A stretch of DNA of 64,000 nucleotides from the NCBI RefSeq assembly GCF_947172395.1, contig NC_069105.1, forward strand, positions 6,737,179-6,801,178, read 5' to 3'. Positions 49,748-60,185 of this stretch are shown here, piece after piece. Each line of letters opens with the position of its first letter. Within the stretch, counting starts at the first letter, position 1. A program made the translations under genes and the position numbers. Source of the DNA: Bicyclus anynana. Its lineage: Eukaryota > Arthropoda > Insecta > Lepidoptera > Nymphalidae. The notes below the pieces were generated by a model, which worked only from the letters and a program-made list of their open reading frames with translations, was not told where the DNA came from and ran no database searches.

Positions 49748-50929
49748 AGGATTTATTGCATTTGTACAGAATTTCTCCCATTTATTTCGTTGTCCCAGAT
49801 CTAGGTGGGGACAAACCGAGGTATCTACCATGGATGACCGTTTCAGGGGGCTCAAAATCATGACAAAAAAAGCACGCTTGCAAAAAATCAAAAATGCTAG
49901 CAACTAACGATTGAAGATTGTGTTTTTATTGTCTGTTGTGTTTTTGTTATAATTTTCTATATTAAATATTAAGTCACGCAAAAATCAATTAGCTTAGGTT
50001 TAACTAAAAGGTGGGAACTTATTCTTCTACTTACATAAAGTTTATCTCATAAACGCTAAGAAGAGGGTAGAGTTCTTAGTTTCGACCCGATTAAAAAAAA
50101 TCACAGTGCTATTACAAAAAAAATAAAAAAAAAAATAAACTTTTATAAATTAATCATCAGTCTGAGTAGTATTGAAAGAAAGAAACCCCATTTACTTCAT
50201 ATTTGTAACCTATGACCTCATGGTTAATAACCAAAGATGTCAACCACAAGAGGAACAAAGCTACCTTACTCTAGTTGAACCTTGAACTAGCTCAAGGGCA
50301 GCCGCAATTCGTAGTAGAAACGATATTAAACCAGCGGCGTGGAATAAGTGCAACTACAATAGAAGCCCAGTTATGAAATGTGAGAATTACACCAAGACGT
50401 AAAGCTTTGCTAGAAGCGACATAACAAGTATTTAAATAAACAGCTAAACTATAAAAATATTATGGACAACTTAAGTTACCGTCAAATATACACGAGGATA
50501 GGAGTGATCTGTGATCTTACTTAGTCCATAAACACTATCCTTCACGTATTAGGAAGATATTTTACAGAAGACACTCTCAAAACGTTTCTTTACCTAAATT
50601 GGGAATTACACAATGAAAAAATAAAAAACGAAAAGTGTTTTGAATGCATTCGGAATTGTTAACCATAAGCTCTCTTTAATAATAAGAAAAGAAGATTTAT
50701 ATATACCAATATATTGTAACAAATAACGCCAAAATTCTATTGAGTAGTTAAGGGAAAACTCCTAACTGTCATGAACAGCTACTATAAATAACGATTTCAT
50801 TTTACTTATACGGCAGAAAAACTTTTCATCGTAAATAAAAATGCCTATAATATATTCTTATTGGCTTGTTATTTAGAAGCTACGATGCCAAAGACAAACA
50901 CACAGGTACACAGATAGGCAGATCTTAAC
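49748..50929. other. Long spacer without a recognised element
   Basis: It contains A-runs and short frames only. No gene or repeat family was recognised. Confidence 0.4.
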
Positions 50930-51162
50930 TATATCACACCTCTTTTATTTTGCTGTCAGGAGTTAATAAATACCAAGGCAGATATCGCAGAGGTCTGCAT
51001 TCATGTCCCTTGGACGCGTTGAACCGTTTCGGTTCTTCGTACCTAATCCGCAAGTTATGGAATGCCCTTCCAGCTTCCGTTTTCCTTACCATCTACAACA
51101 TGGGTATATTCAATTCAAAAGTGAATAGGCATCAAGCTGCAGCCAAGCGCTTGTCGTAAACG
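50930..51162 (+). pseudogene. LINE ORF2 C-terminal remnant
   Basis: The 69-codon frame at 50950-51159 contains RYRRGLHSCPLDALNRFGSS and IRKLWNALPASVF, then NSKVNRH. IR-LWN-LP--VF is a hallmark of the last part of non-LTR ORF2 proteins. No RT is present. What follows (51230-51560) resembles 61170-61480 and may be its 3' UTR. Confidence 0.7.
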
Positions 51163-51195
51163 GGTTGACATCAAAAGCGGATTTAAAGGGAAAAA

Positions 51196-51565
51196 CACTA
51201 TTATTAAAAGAAAGTCTCTCAGGTCTAACAATTCCTACCAAGAATATTACCAATAAACCCTCGAATGGCAGATAATAAATTTAAGTGAAGTTCCGGACCT
51301 GTGACCGAAGGATGAAGGGTTAAAGACTTCTTTTAAAACTAGTTAACACTCTTCTTCTCCACTCAAGTCATTATCTCCGCCTATACCAAAATAATACATA
51401 AAGGATTATCCAACCAAAGGTGTGGACGGATCAAACGTCACAACAAGAATGAGCTAGGCCGCCTGAGCGGTTTACCGCTGCTCCCCATAACTCACGATAC
51501 ATTTCGTACTATCTTGGCTCATGACGACACGAGCTGACCTATGGAATGACTCACTCGCGCGGATA
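51196..51565 (+). repeat. Dispersed repeat U4, copy 1
   Basis: Co-linear short matches with 61120-61580 include CGAATGGCAGATAAT, GTGTGGACGGATCAAACGTC, GACACGAGCTGAC and TGACTCACTCGCGCGGATAC. Identity is low, so this is tentative. Confidence 0.4.
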
Positions 51566-53760
51566 CGCTCGTCTAGATAATTTAAAAAAAAAGTGTCACA
51601 TCCAGCACGATTCTATCAACGTCCTCAAAACCCTGTTTATACTTGCAGCATTTTATCGAGGCTCGCTCTCGCCTTATTTTTTCAGTTTTCAGTCGTCGTT
51701 GGTTCCCAACTCCGGGTTTTAATGGATCTCCACGTACAATGCCACCACATGTACTCCGCTAATCCATCATATAGCTCTTATTGTTATACGTTTAAGAGCT
51801 ACAATGGAATGCAGATTATGTTTATCTGATTATTTCGCTCGTTGTACACACTTTTGTGCAACGGAATGCGAACTGGGGCTTATTTATGTAATGAAGTTAG
51901 TTTAGGGATTTTGTAGTTTGTACAGTTTATTGTTTTTTTTTATTTTATTTTATATTTCTATAGAAGTTTTACTGGCAAAGTTTCAATCCTATTAATCTAT
52001 ACTTATAATAAAAGCGAAAGTCTGTTTTTATATTTACTGTTTTTGCACCGGTTTAATAAATTTAATGTTTCTTAAACAATTTTGAACAAAACATATATCC
52101 TAAAATACTGTTTTCGATTACATAAGTATAATTATGTGTATTCGAGATTTTCTTAAAATCGAAATATTGTTAAAGTGTGTTCTTGAATTGCCTAAGTTTC
52201 TAGGATAGAAATTTTCTATAAGAAATATATTATTATTATAAGTTAAATACTCCTAAGTTGTATTGTTACCTATTGAGATTAGATAAAGTAGAATATAAAA
52301 CAGTTCTTAATTTAGTACTAAACCGTGTCTTTAATGTAATTATCTTCGTTATAAAATACACTCGAGTCGAGCAAATATACTGTGATATAATTATGCAAGT
52401 AATAATATAAAATTATATAATATAAGTATATTAAACCTAAATGCATTAAATTTTCAAATGAGAGGTAATAGTAAGTAATAATAGAGAGCTAAATTTATTA
52501 ACAGTAGTTATAGTACTTTATAATACTCCATTATTTCTACACGTGTATTAATTAGAAAATTCATTAGTGTATTTGCATAATATATATAATTTTCTTCTGC
52601 TCTCATTCAAGTTTATTGAAACAAAGCTATTTTAATTCTCTTTTTTTATTCATAGTACATGTACATAGTAGTGATAATAGGGATGATGACAGTTTTTTAA
52701 ATTGTATATAAATTAAGAGCATACTAATAGTAAAGCAATTTTATAAAAGGAACAGGGTATCTGCGATCATTACTTTCGGAGCTACAGGGTTTTAAAGAGT
52801 CAGTTTTGAGACGCTGCCGCGGATCCCTGAAAAACGCCCCATACAAAATGTCACGGACTAATGACGTAGTAGGCAATGTAATGATCGTTAGATTTGTTTG
52901 TGCGTTCAAACAAAATTACTAATATCTTTGTTATTTGTGCGTTTATGTTTATAGTTCATTTATTGAAAAATGTCACATTTTATGTAAGGAAGCTAAAACT
53001 GTATGAATTTTCATCTAATTACGATAAAATATTTTTAATAGATTTTGAAATTTTATAATCTCATTTATTTTGCAAATATCCAGACAATCTTTGCTTTTTA
53101 TGTATAAATTAGTCAATATTGACCCTATTAACCCGAATGTATCATAAAAATCAATATATTCAAACCTAGTCATCATCCCCATTTAGGATTCTACATTTTC
53201 TAAATTATATCAGGTGTGTTAACCGTGTTTTTTTTAAACTGGAACATTATTTATTGCTCAAAGCAAAATTTGCAAAGACACGCAAAGAACATGTTAACAC
53301 CGCTCTGTTCTTTGCATGTCTACCTGAGGCATAGTTATAATACAGAACATAATATAATGCTAAAGCTAATTTATAATTCTGTGGGTGTTAATGTAAGTGC
53401 CTGTGCCTGTGCCTGTAATAGTGTACTTACAGCAGTTCGTGATCTTATCTAGAACAATGATTAAAAGTATTTTCATAGTAGAGCAAAATTTTTATAAAAG
53501 TAACACTTTTAATCACTTTCAAAGATAAATATAAATCTTTGCCCATGCGTTACCGTGCATCGCTCAAAATGAAATATAATAAACAGTACTTTTTTCAGTA
53601 TAATTTTGCAGTTATGACGTCCCAATTTCGTAAAAAACATAAATATCTTTATTGTTTGCCGTTTTAGTTTATACTCTCTACTACTGCTGCGTTATTACTA
53701 AATATTCGGCATAATATATTGTACGTTTCCTGTACCTGTAGTAAACAGTAATGTGTTAGC
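51566..53760. other. Long AT-rich region, no recognised gene
   Basis: The frames at 51593-51829 (78 codons) and 53216-53452 (78 codons) have no motif. 52000-52620 is very AT-rich. No repeat family was recognised apart from a CCTAGTCATCATCCCCATT word at 53166 shared with 44741. Confidence 0.4.
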
Positions 53761-53772
53761 TCCTTATGTGGT

Positions 53773-54224
53773 AGTTAGCCCAGTGGACGTGATAGCCCAG
53801 TGAATATAACCTCTGCCTCCCATTCCGGAGGGTGTGGGTTTGAATCCAGTCCGGGGCATGCACCTCCAACTTTTCAGTTGTGTGCATTTTAAGAAGTTAA
53901 ATATCACGTATAACAAACGGTGAAGGCAAAACATCAAAAAAAAAACATTTATTTCAATTAGGCAGTTTACAAGCACTTTTCAAAGATCAGGTATATGTCA
54001 AAATTGAATTTAATCTAATGGTGGTAATAATAGACGAAAATTAAAAATTAAAGTTACGAGGGTACATCGTGAGGAAACCTGCATAACAGAGAATTTTCTC
54101 AATTCTCTTCTTGTGTGAAATCTGCCAATCCACATTGGGCCAGCGTGATGGACTATTGGCCTAACCTCTCTCATTCTGAGAGGAGACTCGACCTTAGCAG
54201 TGAGCCGAATATGGGTTGATAATG
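53773..54224 (+). mobile_element. SINE-A copy split by a LINE-H type 3' end
   Basis: The head GACGTGATAGCCCAGTGAAT, with a partial extra head GTTAGCCCAGTGG before it, the B box GGTTTGAATCC and the body reach GGCAAAACATC at 53935. The family resumes with ACATCGTGAGGAAACC at 54064 and runs to ATGGGTTGATAATG. Confidence 0.85.
53936..54063 (-). mobile_element. LINE-H type 3' end inserted in SINE-A
   Basis: In reverse it shows AAGTGCTTGTAAACTGCC, AATTGAAATAAATGTTTTTT. ACATC flanks it on both sides (53931-53935 and 54064-54068). Confidence 0.8.
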
Positions 54225-54243
54225 CTAGCATCTTATGTAAGTA

Positions 54244-54286
54244 ACTCACTTTTTCATATCTATATTATAGATATGAAAAAAGTGAG
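54244..54286. repeat. Hairpin with ~20-bp arms
   Basis: ACTCACTTTTTCATATCTATA pairs with TATAGATATGAAAAAAGTGAGT with one length difference and a 2-3 base loop. It adjoins the tail side of an RP-R copy. Confidence 0.75.
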
Positions 54287-54289
54287 TAT

Positions 54290-54500
54290 ATATATTGTAA
54301 AGCTGAAGAGTTTGTTTGTTTGTTTGTTTGTTTGTTTGTTTGTTTGAACGCGCTAATCTCAGGATCTACTGGTCCGATTTGAAAAATTCTTTCAGTGTTA
54401 GATAGCCCATTTATCGAGGAAGGCTATAGGCTATATATTATCCCCGTATTCTTACGGGGACGAGAACCACGCGGGTGAAACCGCGAGGCGTCAGCTAGTA
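54290..54500 (-). mobile_element. RP-R copy with expanded (TTTG)n
   Basis: It starts TTGTAAAGCTGAAGAGTTTG and has about eight TTTG units at 54308-54343. The body then runs to GCGAGGCGTCAGCTAGTACG. The TTTG run is longer than in other copies. Confidence 0.85.
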
Positions 54501-54544
54501 CGAGTATATACAGCAATGCTGCTTGATACAAATACGTATAGATT

Positions 54545-54850
54545 TTGACAGCCTCCGTTACAAGACGGAGGTCCTGGGTTCGATCCCCTTCTGGGCAGAT
54601 TGAGGTTTTCTTAATTGGTCCAGGTCTGGCTGTTGGGAGGCTTCGGCCGTGGCTAGTTACCACCCTACCGACAAAGACGTACCGCCAAGCGATTTAGCGT
54701 TCCGGTACGATGTCGTGTAGAAACCGAAAGTAGTGTGGATTTTCATCCTCCTCCTAACAAGTTAGCCCGCTTCCATCTTAGACTGCATCATCACTTACCA
54801 TCAGGTGAGATTGTAGTCAAGGGCTTACTTGTAAAGAATAAAAAAAATAG
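54545..54850 (+). mobile_element. SINE-B copy, short head deletion
   Basis: It has TTGACAGCCTCCGTTACAAG (A-box region lost), the B box GGGTTCGATCCCC, all body blocks, and GCTTACTTGTAAAGAATAAA at the end. Confidence 0.9.
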
Positions 54851-55262
54851 CAGTAATACTTCCCGAGCACTGTCACAAACCTATAGAAAGGTAACCCATA
54901 CTCCTACCACACTCCAACAAGGTCATATTAATGCTTGAACAATTTCACTCAAACAAATTAACATACCTTCCAAATTGTTGAAGCTTGACGCACCTTTATA
55001 ATGAAAATCCGATCTGTACAGGGAATGCAAATCAGCTAACATGCTGCTAACTAGACCGGGGTGGGGTCTATTAAATATTAATTATTCAAATTATCCTTTG
55101 ATGAGAGGTATCTTGCGTATAAATTTCGCCCCATGAGAATGTGGAGTCACGAATTCGCTATTTGAGAAATCAATTTTGTTGAATAGATATGAATAGGGTA
55201 GACCAGGTAATTTGCTAACTCGGTGGCTTTCAGAGAGCAAAATAAACTAACCTTTAACATTA
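54851..55262. other. Spacer, nothing recognised
   Basis: There is no motif-bearing frame and no family match. Confidence 0.4.
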
Positions 55263-55264
55263 AG

Positions 55265-55345
55265 TTAAGTAGTTGGTGGTGTTACAATTCCATGCCTTGG
55301 AGAGCAGTTTAAGCTACTGTTTCGTTCTTGGTTATTACCAACTGG
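55265..55345 (+). mobile_element. SINE-D 3' end fragment
   Basis: It has GTTACAATTCCATGCCTTGG, AGAGCAGTTTAAGCTACTG and TTCTTGGTTATTACCAACTG, matching the body of the 11335 copy. Confidence 0.5.
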
Positions 55346-55349
55346 TAAT

Positions 55350-55561
55350 CTATACTAATATTATAAAGCTGAAGAGTTTGTTTGTTTGTTTGTTTGATTG
55401 AACGCGCTAATCTCAGAAACTACTAGTCCGATTTGAAAAATTCTTTCAGTGTTAAATAGCCGATTTATCGAGAAAGGCTATAGGCTTATAGGATATTTTA
55501 TCCCCGTATTCCTACGGGAACGGGAACCACGCGAGTGAAACCGCGCGGTGTCAGCTAGTTT
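55350..55561 (-). mobile_element. RP-R full-length copy
   Basis: It runs from ATCTATACTAATATTATAAAG to CGCGCGGTGTCAGCTAGTTT with all family blocks. It is one of the cleanest RP-R copies. Confidence 0.85.
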
Positions 55562-55592
55562 TATGATAAATTTACCAACGTATTTTGATGAC

Positions 55593-55727
55593 GGTGCCAA
55601 GCCCGTGTGGTGTTGATTTTATTCGTTACTGAAAAAACAACATGAAAAACAAAAATAATGTCTGATAAATAAAAATCTTTACGATATGCCTTGAATAATA
55701 ATCACTGGCTTGGCACCGACTTCAAAG
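55593..55727. mobile_element. MITE-like unit with TGCCAAGCC ends
   Basis: GGTGCCAAGCCCGTGTGG on the left is the approximate reverse complement of CACTGGCTTGGCACCG on the right. The 135-bp interior is AT-rich and non-coding. Confidence 0.5.
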
Positions 55728-56050
55728 TGATCAATAAGTAGATAATATTAAAAAAGGCATATAAGATATACCCATAAACAATACGTATGTACCTATTGAA
55801 AATGGTCATGTATAATACTAAGGAAACTTACATCAATTTCGTCGTGGACTTAGCAGGCTACTGCAAATTATAGTAAGGGAGCCGAAGAGGGGATTTTTGC
55901 AGTTACTCGAGCGCGGCAGATGAACCTATGGGTGTATACCTTGCACGTTGTTGATTACCTCCACCAAGTACGAGTCTTTAATATTGATAGGTACGTTTAT
56001 GGCAAGCAAAAAAAAACTAACTTCAGAAATACTCAATTAACACGTCAGAG

Positions 56051-56225
56051 AGCCTAGTGGCAGTTTGATACTGTTACTGTCACGTAACGTAAACGCGAAT
56101 TTCTAAGGAATTGAAACAGCGCCATCTAGTGGCACTACAGCACAACTGTCTCAATTCCATATAAATTTGCGTAAACGTCAACGTGATAGTAACAGTATGA
56201 AAATATTGAAAACTCCCACTAGGCT
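56051..56225. mobile_element. Foldback MITE (AGCCTAGTGG), copy 1
   Basis: AGCCTAGTGGCAGTTTGATA on the left mirrors the right end, which closes CCCACTAGGCT. Inside, CGTAAACGCGAATTTCTAAG mirrors the right-arm part ATAAATTTGCGTAAACG. The centre holds GCGCCATCTAGTGGC. The related repeat at 13250 lacks it, giving an empty-site comparison. A second copy lies at 58189. Confidence 0.8.
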
Positions 56226-56504
56226 ACTACACAGATTAAGATAAGATATGTGAGTTGATAGCTAAATGGTGTGAATTTCTAAAATCTGACAATTTGAGCG
56301 TAATGTAAAGGAATGGGGGGGGGGGGTTCCAAAGATACAAAATAAAACCCTTATATTTCTATTATTAAGCCGCGAGCGCAGTTAATTATTTACTTATTTT
56401 GAATTAAATAATCTCCTGAATAATCGCTCATGTTTTCTGAAAACCAAGTAATAAAACTTGTCTTAGTCTATAGTTTTTTTTCCCACCGCTGAAAGCGAAA
56501 AAGG

Positions 56505-56606
56505 TTGTTGTTATCAACAAATATACGGCTCACTGCTGAACTCGAGTCTCCTCTCAGAATGAGAGGGGTTAGGCCAAAGGTGCACCACGCTGACCCAATG
56601 CGGGTT
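56505..56606 (-). mobile_element. SINE-A 3' fragment between 45-bp direct repeats
   Basis: ACGGCTCACTGCTGAACTCG to GACCCAATGCGGG is the SINE-A 3' part in reverse. It is bordered by 56460-56504 and 56607-56651, two near-identical 45-bp segments starting GTCTTAGTCTAT. Confidence 0.8.
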
Positions 56607-56680
56607 GTCTTAGTCTATTGTTTTTTTTCCCACCGCTGAAAACGAAAAAGGTATATAACCATTTATTCTTTCTATAATCT

Positions 56681-57014
56681 AATCTACCAAATCGAATCGA
56701 TCCCAACAGCGTTTTAGTAACTGCAAATTTTGCATCCCGGTCTCTTGTACTATTAGAAGATATAACTATAACATAAAATATACAAATTGCGAACAATCTA
56801 ACGGAAACTAAACAGGGATTCCGAATCTCTGCACAGTTGGAATTTAGATGCACCGGACCGCAGTGCAATAGAAATTAATTAAAACTATGAACTCGATGTA
56901 TCTCGGTCGCGTTTGTAGATAGTTCTAATGCGTTCTATGGCTTAGTTATTGTTTTAGTTCAACTGCACTGTAATGTAATGTATCTGCTTTGTGTTGATAC
57001 AGAGAAATTATTGA
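56681..57014. other. Spacer, nothing recognised
   Basis: The 99-codon minus-strand frame at 56569-56868 runs from the repeat into this spacer and has no motif. Confidence 0.4.
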
Positions 57015-57017
57015 ATA

Positions 57018-57214
57018 TAGCTGACGCCGCGCGGTTTCACTCGCGTGGTTCCCGTTTCCGTAGGCATATGGGGATAGTATATAGCCTATATCCTTCCTCG
57101 ATAAATGGGCTATCTAACACTGAAAGAATTTTTGAAATCGGTACAGTAGTTCCTGAGATTAGCGCGTTCAATCAAACAAACAAACAAACTCTTCAGATTT
57201 ATAAAATTATAGTA
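57018..57214 (+). mobile_element. RP-R copy
   Basis: It has ATAGCTGACGCCGCGCGGTT, ATAAATGGGCTATCTAACAC and the end TTTATAAAATTATAGTATAGA. Confidence 0.85.
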
Positions 57215-57218
57215 TAGA

Positions 57219-57355
57219 CTAGAGGAATTCAGTTTTTCACAAATCCCGCGGAACCATGGATTTTTCCAGGATTTTTCGTCCTGGAAAAATTCAGAGTAAA
57301 ATCTATTTCCATTCCAAATTTCACCCAAATCGCTTCAGTAGCCGCATCGTAAAGG
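57219..57355 (+). mobile_element. RP-S fragment with a local hairpin
   Basis: It has GAGGAATTCAGTTTTTCACA, ATGGATTTTTCCAGG, TTTTTCGTCCTGGAAAAATT and CAAATCGCTTCAGTAGCCGC. TTTTCCAGGA and TCCTGGAAAA form a 10-bp stem where other copies have TTTTCCGGGATAAAA. The GC-rich head is missing. Confidence 0.7.
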
Positions 57356-57696
57356 AGGAAGAAACATACTATTAGTTAGTGTAGTAAACTAATGTTAGTG
57401 TGATTTAGTATATAAATATAACTAAATAAAAGTGTCGGTCTGTGATTTCAAAATATATACGTTTTATTAAGTATTAATTATTTATACGATACAAAAACAC
57501 CATCAAGCTTTTTAAAAAATAAAATCTGTCTGTCTCTCTGTCCAGGCTAATTTTAGTATCGGCTCGACCGACTTTAATGCGACTTCCACTGGAAGATAGA
57601 GGAGTTATTAAGTAACATAAATTGGCTATTTTTGTCCCGAGAAATAAATGGTTCTCGCGGAATTGGGCCAGCGTGGTGGATTAAGGCCTAACAATT
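57356..57696. other. Spacer with a SINE-A scrap
   Basis: 57664-57694 (ATTGGGCCAGCGTGGTGGAT, TAAGGCCTAAC) is a short SINE-A piece. The rest is unrecognised. Confidence 0.45.
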
Positions 57697-57862
57697 GCAC
57701 GTTGTAGAGTAAACATCTTCTGAGAGTATTTTGTCGGACCTGGGTGACGTTGTCGCAAGGGTTCGTCGGCTTTTCGTGGATAATAGCAAAATAAATAAAT
57801 TATTATATATTCATGATGAACTTCCGCAAAGTAACGCCTGCTTCTATCCAACATTATCCTAA
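57697..57862 (+). repeat. Dispersed repeat Z, copy 2
   Basis: It has GTTGTAGAGTAAACATCTTC, GAGAGTATTTTGTCGGACCT, GCGCAA-like GTTGTCGCAAGGGTTCGTCG and TTCCGCAAAGTAACGCCTGC. It is very close to 4228-4400 apart from a deletion after ACATCTTC. Confidence 0.65.
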
Positions 57863-58188
57863 ATCTTATTAATGAAATACTGATATTCTTTCAGCTTTTA
57901 TATTACGATTCAGGTATGTCTGATAAAAAAAAACTAAATAACGTTGAATTGAAACACAGAACGAATCAAAGCATACCAGCTGCAAGTCTATATGAGTCCA
58001 AATAAATGTAAACTAAGCAGAAACTCCTGTATCTATTTACCTTGTTCTACCCGCATAGCTGGACTGCGAACAATACAAATTAGCTTAAGCTACGATGTCG
58101 ATATATCCCCGGCTCAACTCGGATGCGAAGTAGTTTTGATGCATCCGCAGTGGTATCCTTTGTTTTTGTATCCGGTATTGGTATCTGG
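57863..58188. other. Spacer, nothing recognised
   Basis: The frame at 57992-58216 has no motif and runs into the MITE. Confidence 0.4.
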
Positions 58189-58683
58189 GAGCCTAGTGGG
58201 AGTTTTGAATATTTGAAAAACTGTTACTATCGCGAGAGACGTGATAGCCCAGTGGATATGACCTCTGCCTCCAATTCCGGAGGGTGTGGGTTCGAACCCG
58301 GTCCGGGGCATGCACCTCCAACATTTCAGTTGTGAGCATTTTAAGAAATTAAATATCACGTGTCTCAAACGGTGAAGGAAAACATCGTGAGGAAACCTGC
58401 ATGCCAGAGAATTTCTTAATTATCTGTGTGAAGTCTGCTAATCCGCATTGGGCCAGCGTGGTGGACTATTGGCCTAACCCCTCTCATTCTGAGAAGAGAC
58501 TCGAGCTCAGCAGTGAGCCGTATATGTGTTGATAACAACGACTATCGCGTTAACGTTAACGCGAATTTATATGGAATTGAAATAGTTGTGCAGAAGGGCC
58601 AATAGATGGCGCTGTTTCAATTCCTTAGAAATTTGCGTTTACGTCAACGCGATCGTCACAGTATCAAACTGTCACTAGACCCT
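58189..58683. mobile_element. Foldback MITE (AGCCTAGTGG), copy 2, split by SINE-A
   Basis: GAGCCTAGTGGGAGTTTTGAA to ACTATCGCG (58189-58234) and ACTATCGCGTTAACGTTAAC to AAACTGTCACTAGACCC (58541-58683) are the two parts. The centre again holds a GATGGCGCTG word. Confidence 0.8.
58235..58540 (+). mobile_element. SINE-A full-length copy with 9-bp target duplication
   Basis: It runs from AGAGACGTGATAGCCCAGTG, with B box GGTTCGAACCC, to TGTGTTGATAACAACG. ACTATCGCG flanks both sides (58226-58234 and 58541-58549). At 306 bp it is intact in layout and the best reference for SINE-A in the window. Confidence 0.95.
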
Positions 58684-58704
58684 CAGTATGTTGCAATTTA
58701 TCTT

Positions 58705-59035
58705 TTTTAACCGACTTCAAAAAAAAGGAGGAGTTTCTCAATTTGACACGTATGTATTTTTTTGGTACCTCATAATTTCGTCATTTATTAACCAAACCAA
58801 TTTTGAAAATTATTTTCTTGTTTGAAAGAGAGATAGAGAAAATAAAAGCCGTTTCTGAAAGAACCACGGGAAAGAACCGTCTGAAAATCCAAAAACTATG
58901 ATTTAAAGTGCTTGAGGTAATACATCACTGTGTTGTGTGTGTGCACCGCCTTTATCGTGATGAGAAGGTAGCACATACGATGTTATTTTTCGCTTTTTAT
59001 TTTATTTTACGATTTTGAAGTCGGTTGTATTTTTT
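58705..59035. repeat. Repeat U3 with AACCGACTTCAAAA ends
   Basis: It begins TTTTTTAACCGACTTCAAAA and ends GATTTTGAAGTCGGTTGTAT. It includes AGCCGTTTCTGAAAGAACC and GAAGGTAGCACATACGATG, shared with 22140-22680. The inverted ends suggest a DNA-type element. Confidence 0.6.
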
Positions 59036-59149
59036 GATTTGATTGCAGTTGTTCCAGTTGTCGCAATATATATTTTTTTTTATTTCAACACACCACACTC
59101 ACGCACACGCATAGACATACAAAAAGTACAAAAGACAGTTATTTACAAT

Positions 59150-59450
59150 TAATTTCAAGTTACTTATTGACTTTGATCTCACCTAATGCTAAGTCGTCAC
59201 TTCCGTCTTAGACGTCGTCATGCAGATGGAAGCAGGCTTCCTTACTTACTTACTTGATAGAGATACAAGATTATTTTACCTATGCCTCTGAGGGCTTTTA
59301 GCGGCAATGTATCGCAACGCTAAATCGTTTGGCGGTACGTATTTTCCGGTAGAGTTCAATTTAGACGAATTTAGTAAATATAATTTGACCGAGCTAGAGC
59401 TGGAAATCAAACTGAGGAGTTTCTGTTGAGAACCAAAGCAGTGAAGCCCA
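59150..59450 (-). mobile_element. Old SINE-B relative
   Basis: Family blocks in reverse are strongly decayed: TTTGATCTCACCTAATGCTA, AACGCTAAATCGTTTGGCGG, ATTTTCCGGTAGAG. It shares the GAGAACC edge with the 27220 copy. Confidence 0.55.
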
Positions 59451-59837
59451 GTGAAGTTGTCAAAAACCAGTGAGGTCGTCAAAAAATTTACCTAATTTGG
59501 CTGACATTTTTTTTTTCTGTGAAAAAAAAACTGTCAACCGATTCCCAGATCGAGCTTTTTCACTAAAGCCGCTTACTGTATCATTTTTAAATTGCTTAAT
59601 AAAAGTACCAGGATTACTCGCGAAAATATTTGTATTCAAAATGGCGCCCATCGCATGAGCGGCTAGCTACAGATATCGGATGTTCCACGTATTCCAGTAA
59701 CAGACCCATTGAGTGGACACACACAATGGCGTATATTCCATACACACGTGCTTTAACGCCTACCCACTGGATATTTGCTCGTGTAATTCTTGTTTCCCGC
59801 GAGGATGTGTACTGGAGATTTTATTTTGGACTTTATT
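59451..59837. other. Spacer, nothing recognised
   Basis: Overlapping short frames on both strands (59460-59878) have no motif. Their overlap argues against real coding. Confidence 0.4.
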
Positions 59838-60022
59838 TTTCAAAAATCCCATGGGAACTATGGATTTTTCCGGGGTAAAAATACGTAGCCTATGATCTGC
59901 TCTGAGGTTCCACTTATCATTGTATCAAAAATTATTTGAGTCAGATCAGCGGTTCAGCTTAAAAGACAGCAAAACAGATACTTATACAGACTTACTTTTG
60001 CATATTATAATATTAGTAAAGA
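59838..60022 (+). mobile_element. RP-S family fragment
   Basis: It has AAAAATCCCATGGGAACTATGG, ATTTTTCCGGGGTAAAA, CAGATCAGCGGTTCAGC and the end GCATATTATAATATTAGTAA. The GC-rich head is missing. Confidence 0.7.
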
Positions 60023-60049
60023 TTGAAATCTTCTGACTTCAGTTCATTA

Positions 60050-60142
60050 TCGTCATCATCATATCAACCGATGGCCTTCCACTGCAGGACATAGGTATTT
60101 TGTAGGGACTACCAAACATCACGATTCTGAGCCGCCGGGAGG
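60050..60142 (-). mobile_element. RTE-like LINE 3' end, reversed
   Basis: It has TCATCATCATATCAACCGAT, GGACATAGGTATTTTGTAGG and AACATCACGATTCTGAGCCG. It is short and 5'-truncated. Confidence 0.75.
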
Positions 60143-60185
60143 AGGGGGGTTCACCACGTACATTAGTTAGAATTGTAAAATTCGA

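Larger units (their letters stand above)
55850..56680 (+). repeat. Dispersed repeat U1, copy with two insertions
   Basis: Blocks shared in reverse with 12949-13440 lie at 55860-56047, 56230-56460 and 56607-56676. A foldback MITE (56051-56225) and a duplicated segment with a SINE-A piece (56460-56651) account for the extra length. A G-run of 11 lies near 56317. Confidence 0.6.

Noticed and set aside
54308..54343. (TTTG)n run as an independent microsatellite feature
   Set aside because: It is an expansion of the TTTG segment that all RP-R copies carry.
56314..56326. G-run as a quadruplex-forming element
   Set aside because: It is a single homopolymer without further G-tracts nearby. It probably reflects slippage inside U1.
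58245..58305. A-box and B-box pairs suggesting tRNA genes (here and in every SINE-A, B, C and D copy)
   Set aside because: The boxes are embedded in repeated bodies and no acceptor stem pairing is preserved. They are SINE promoters, not tRNA genes.
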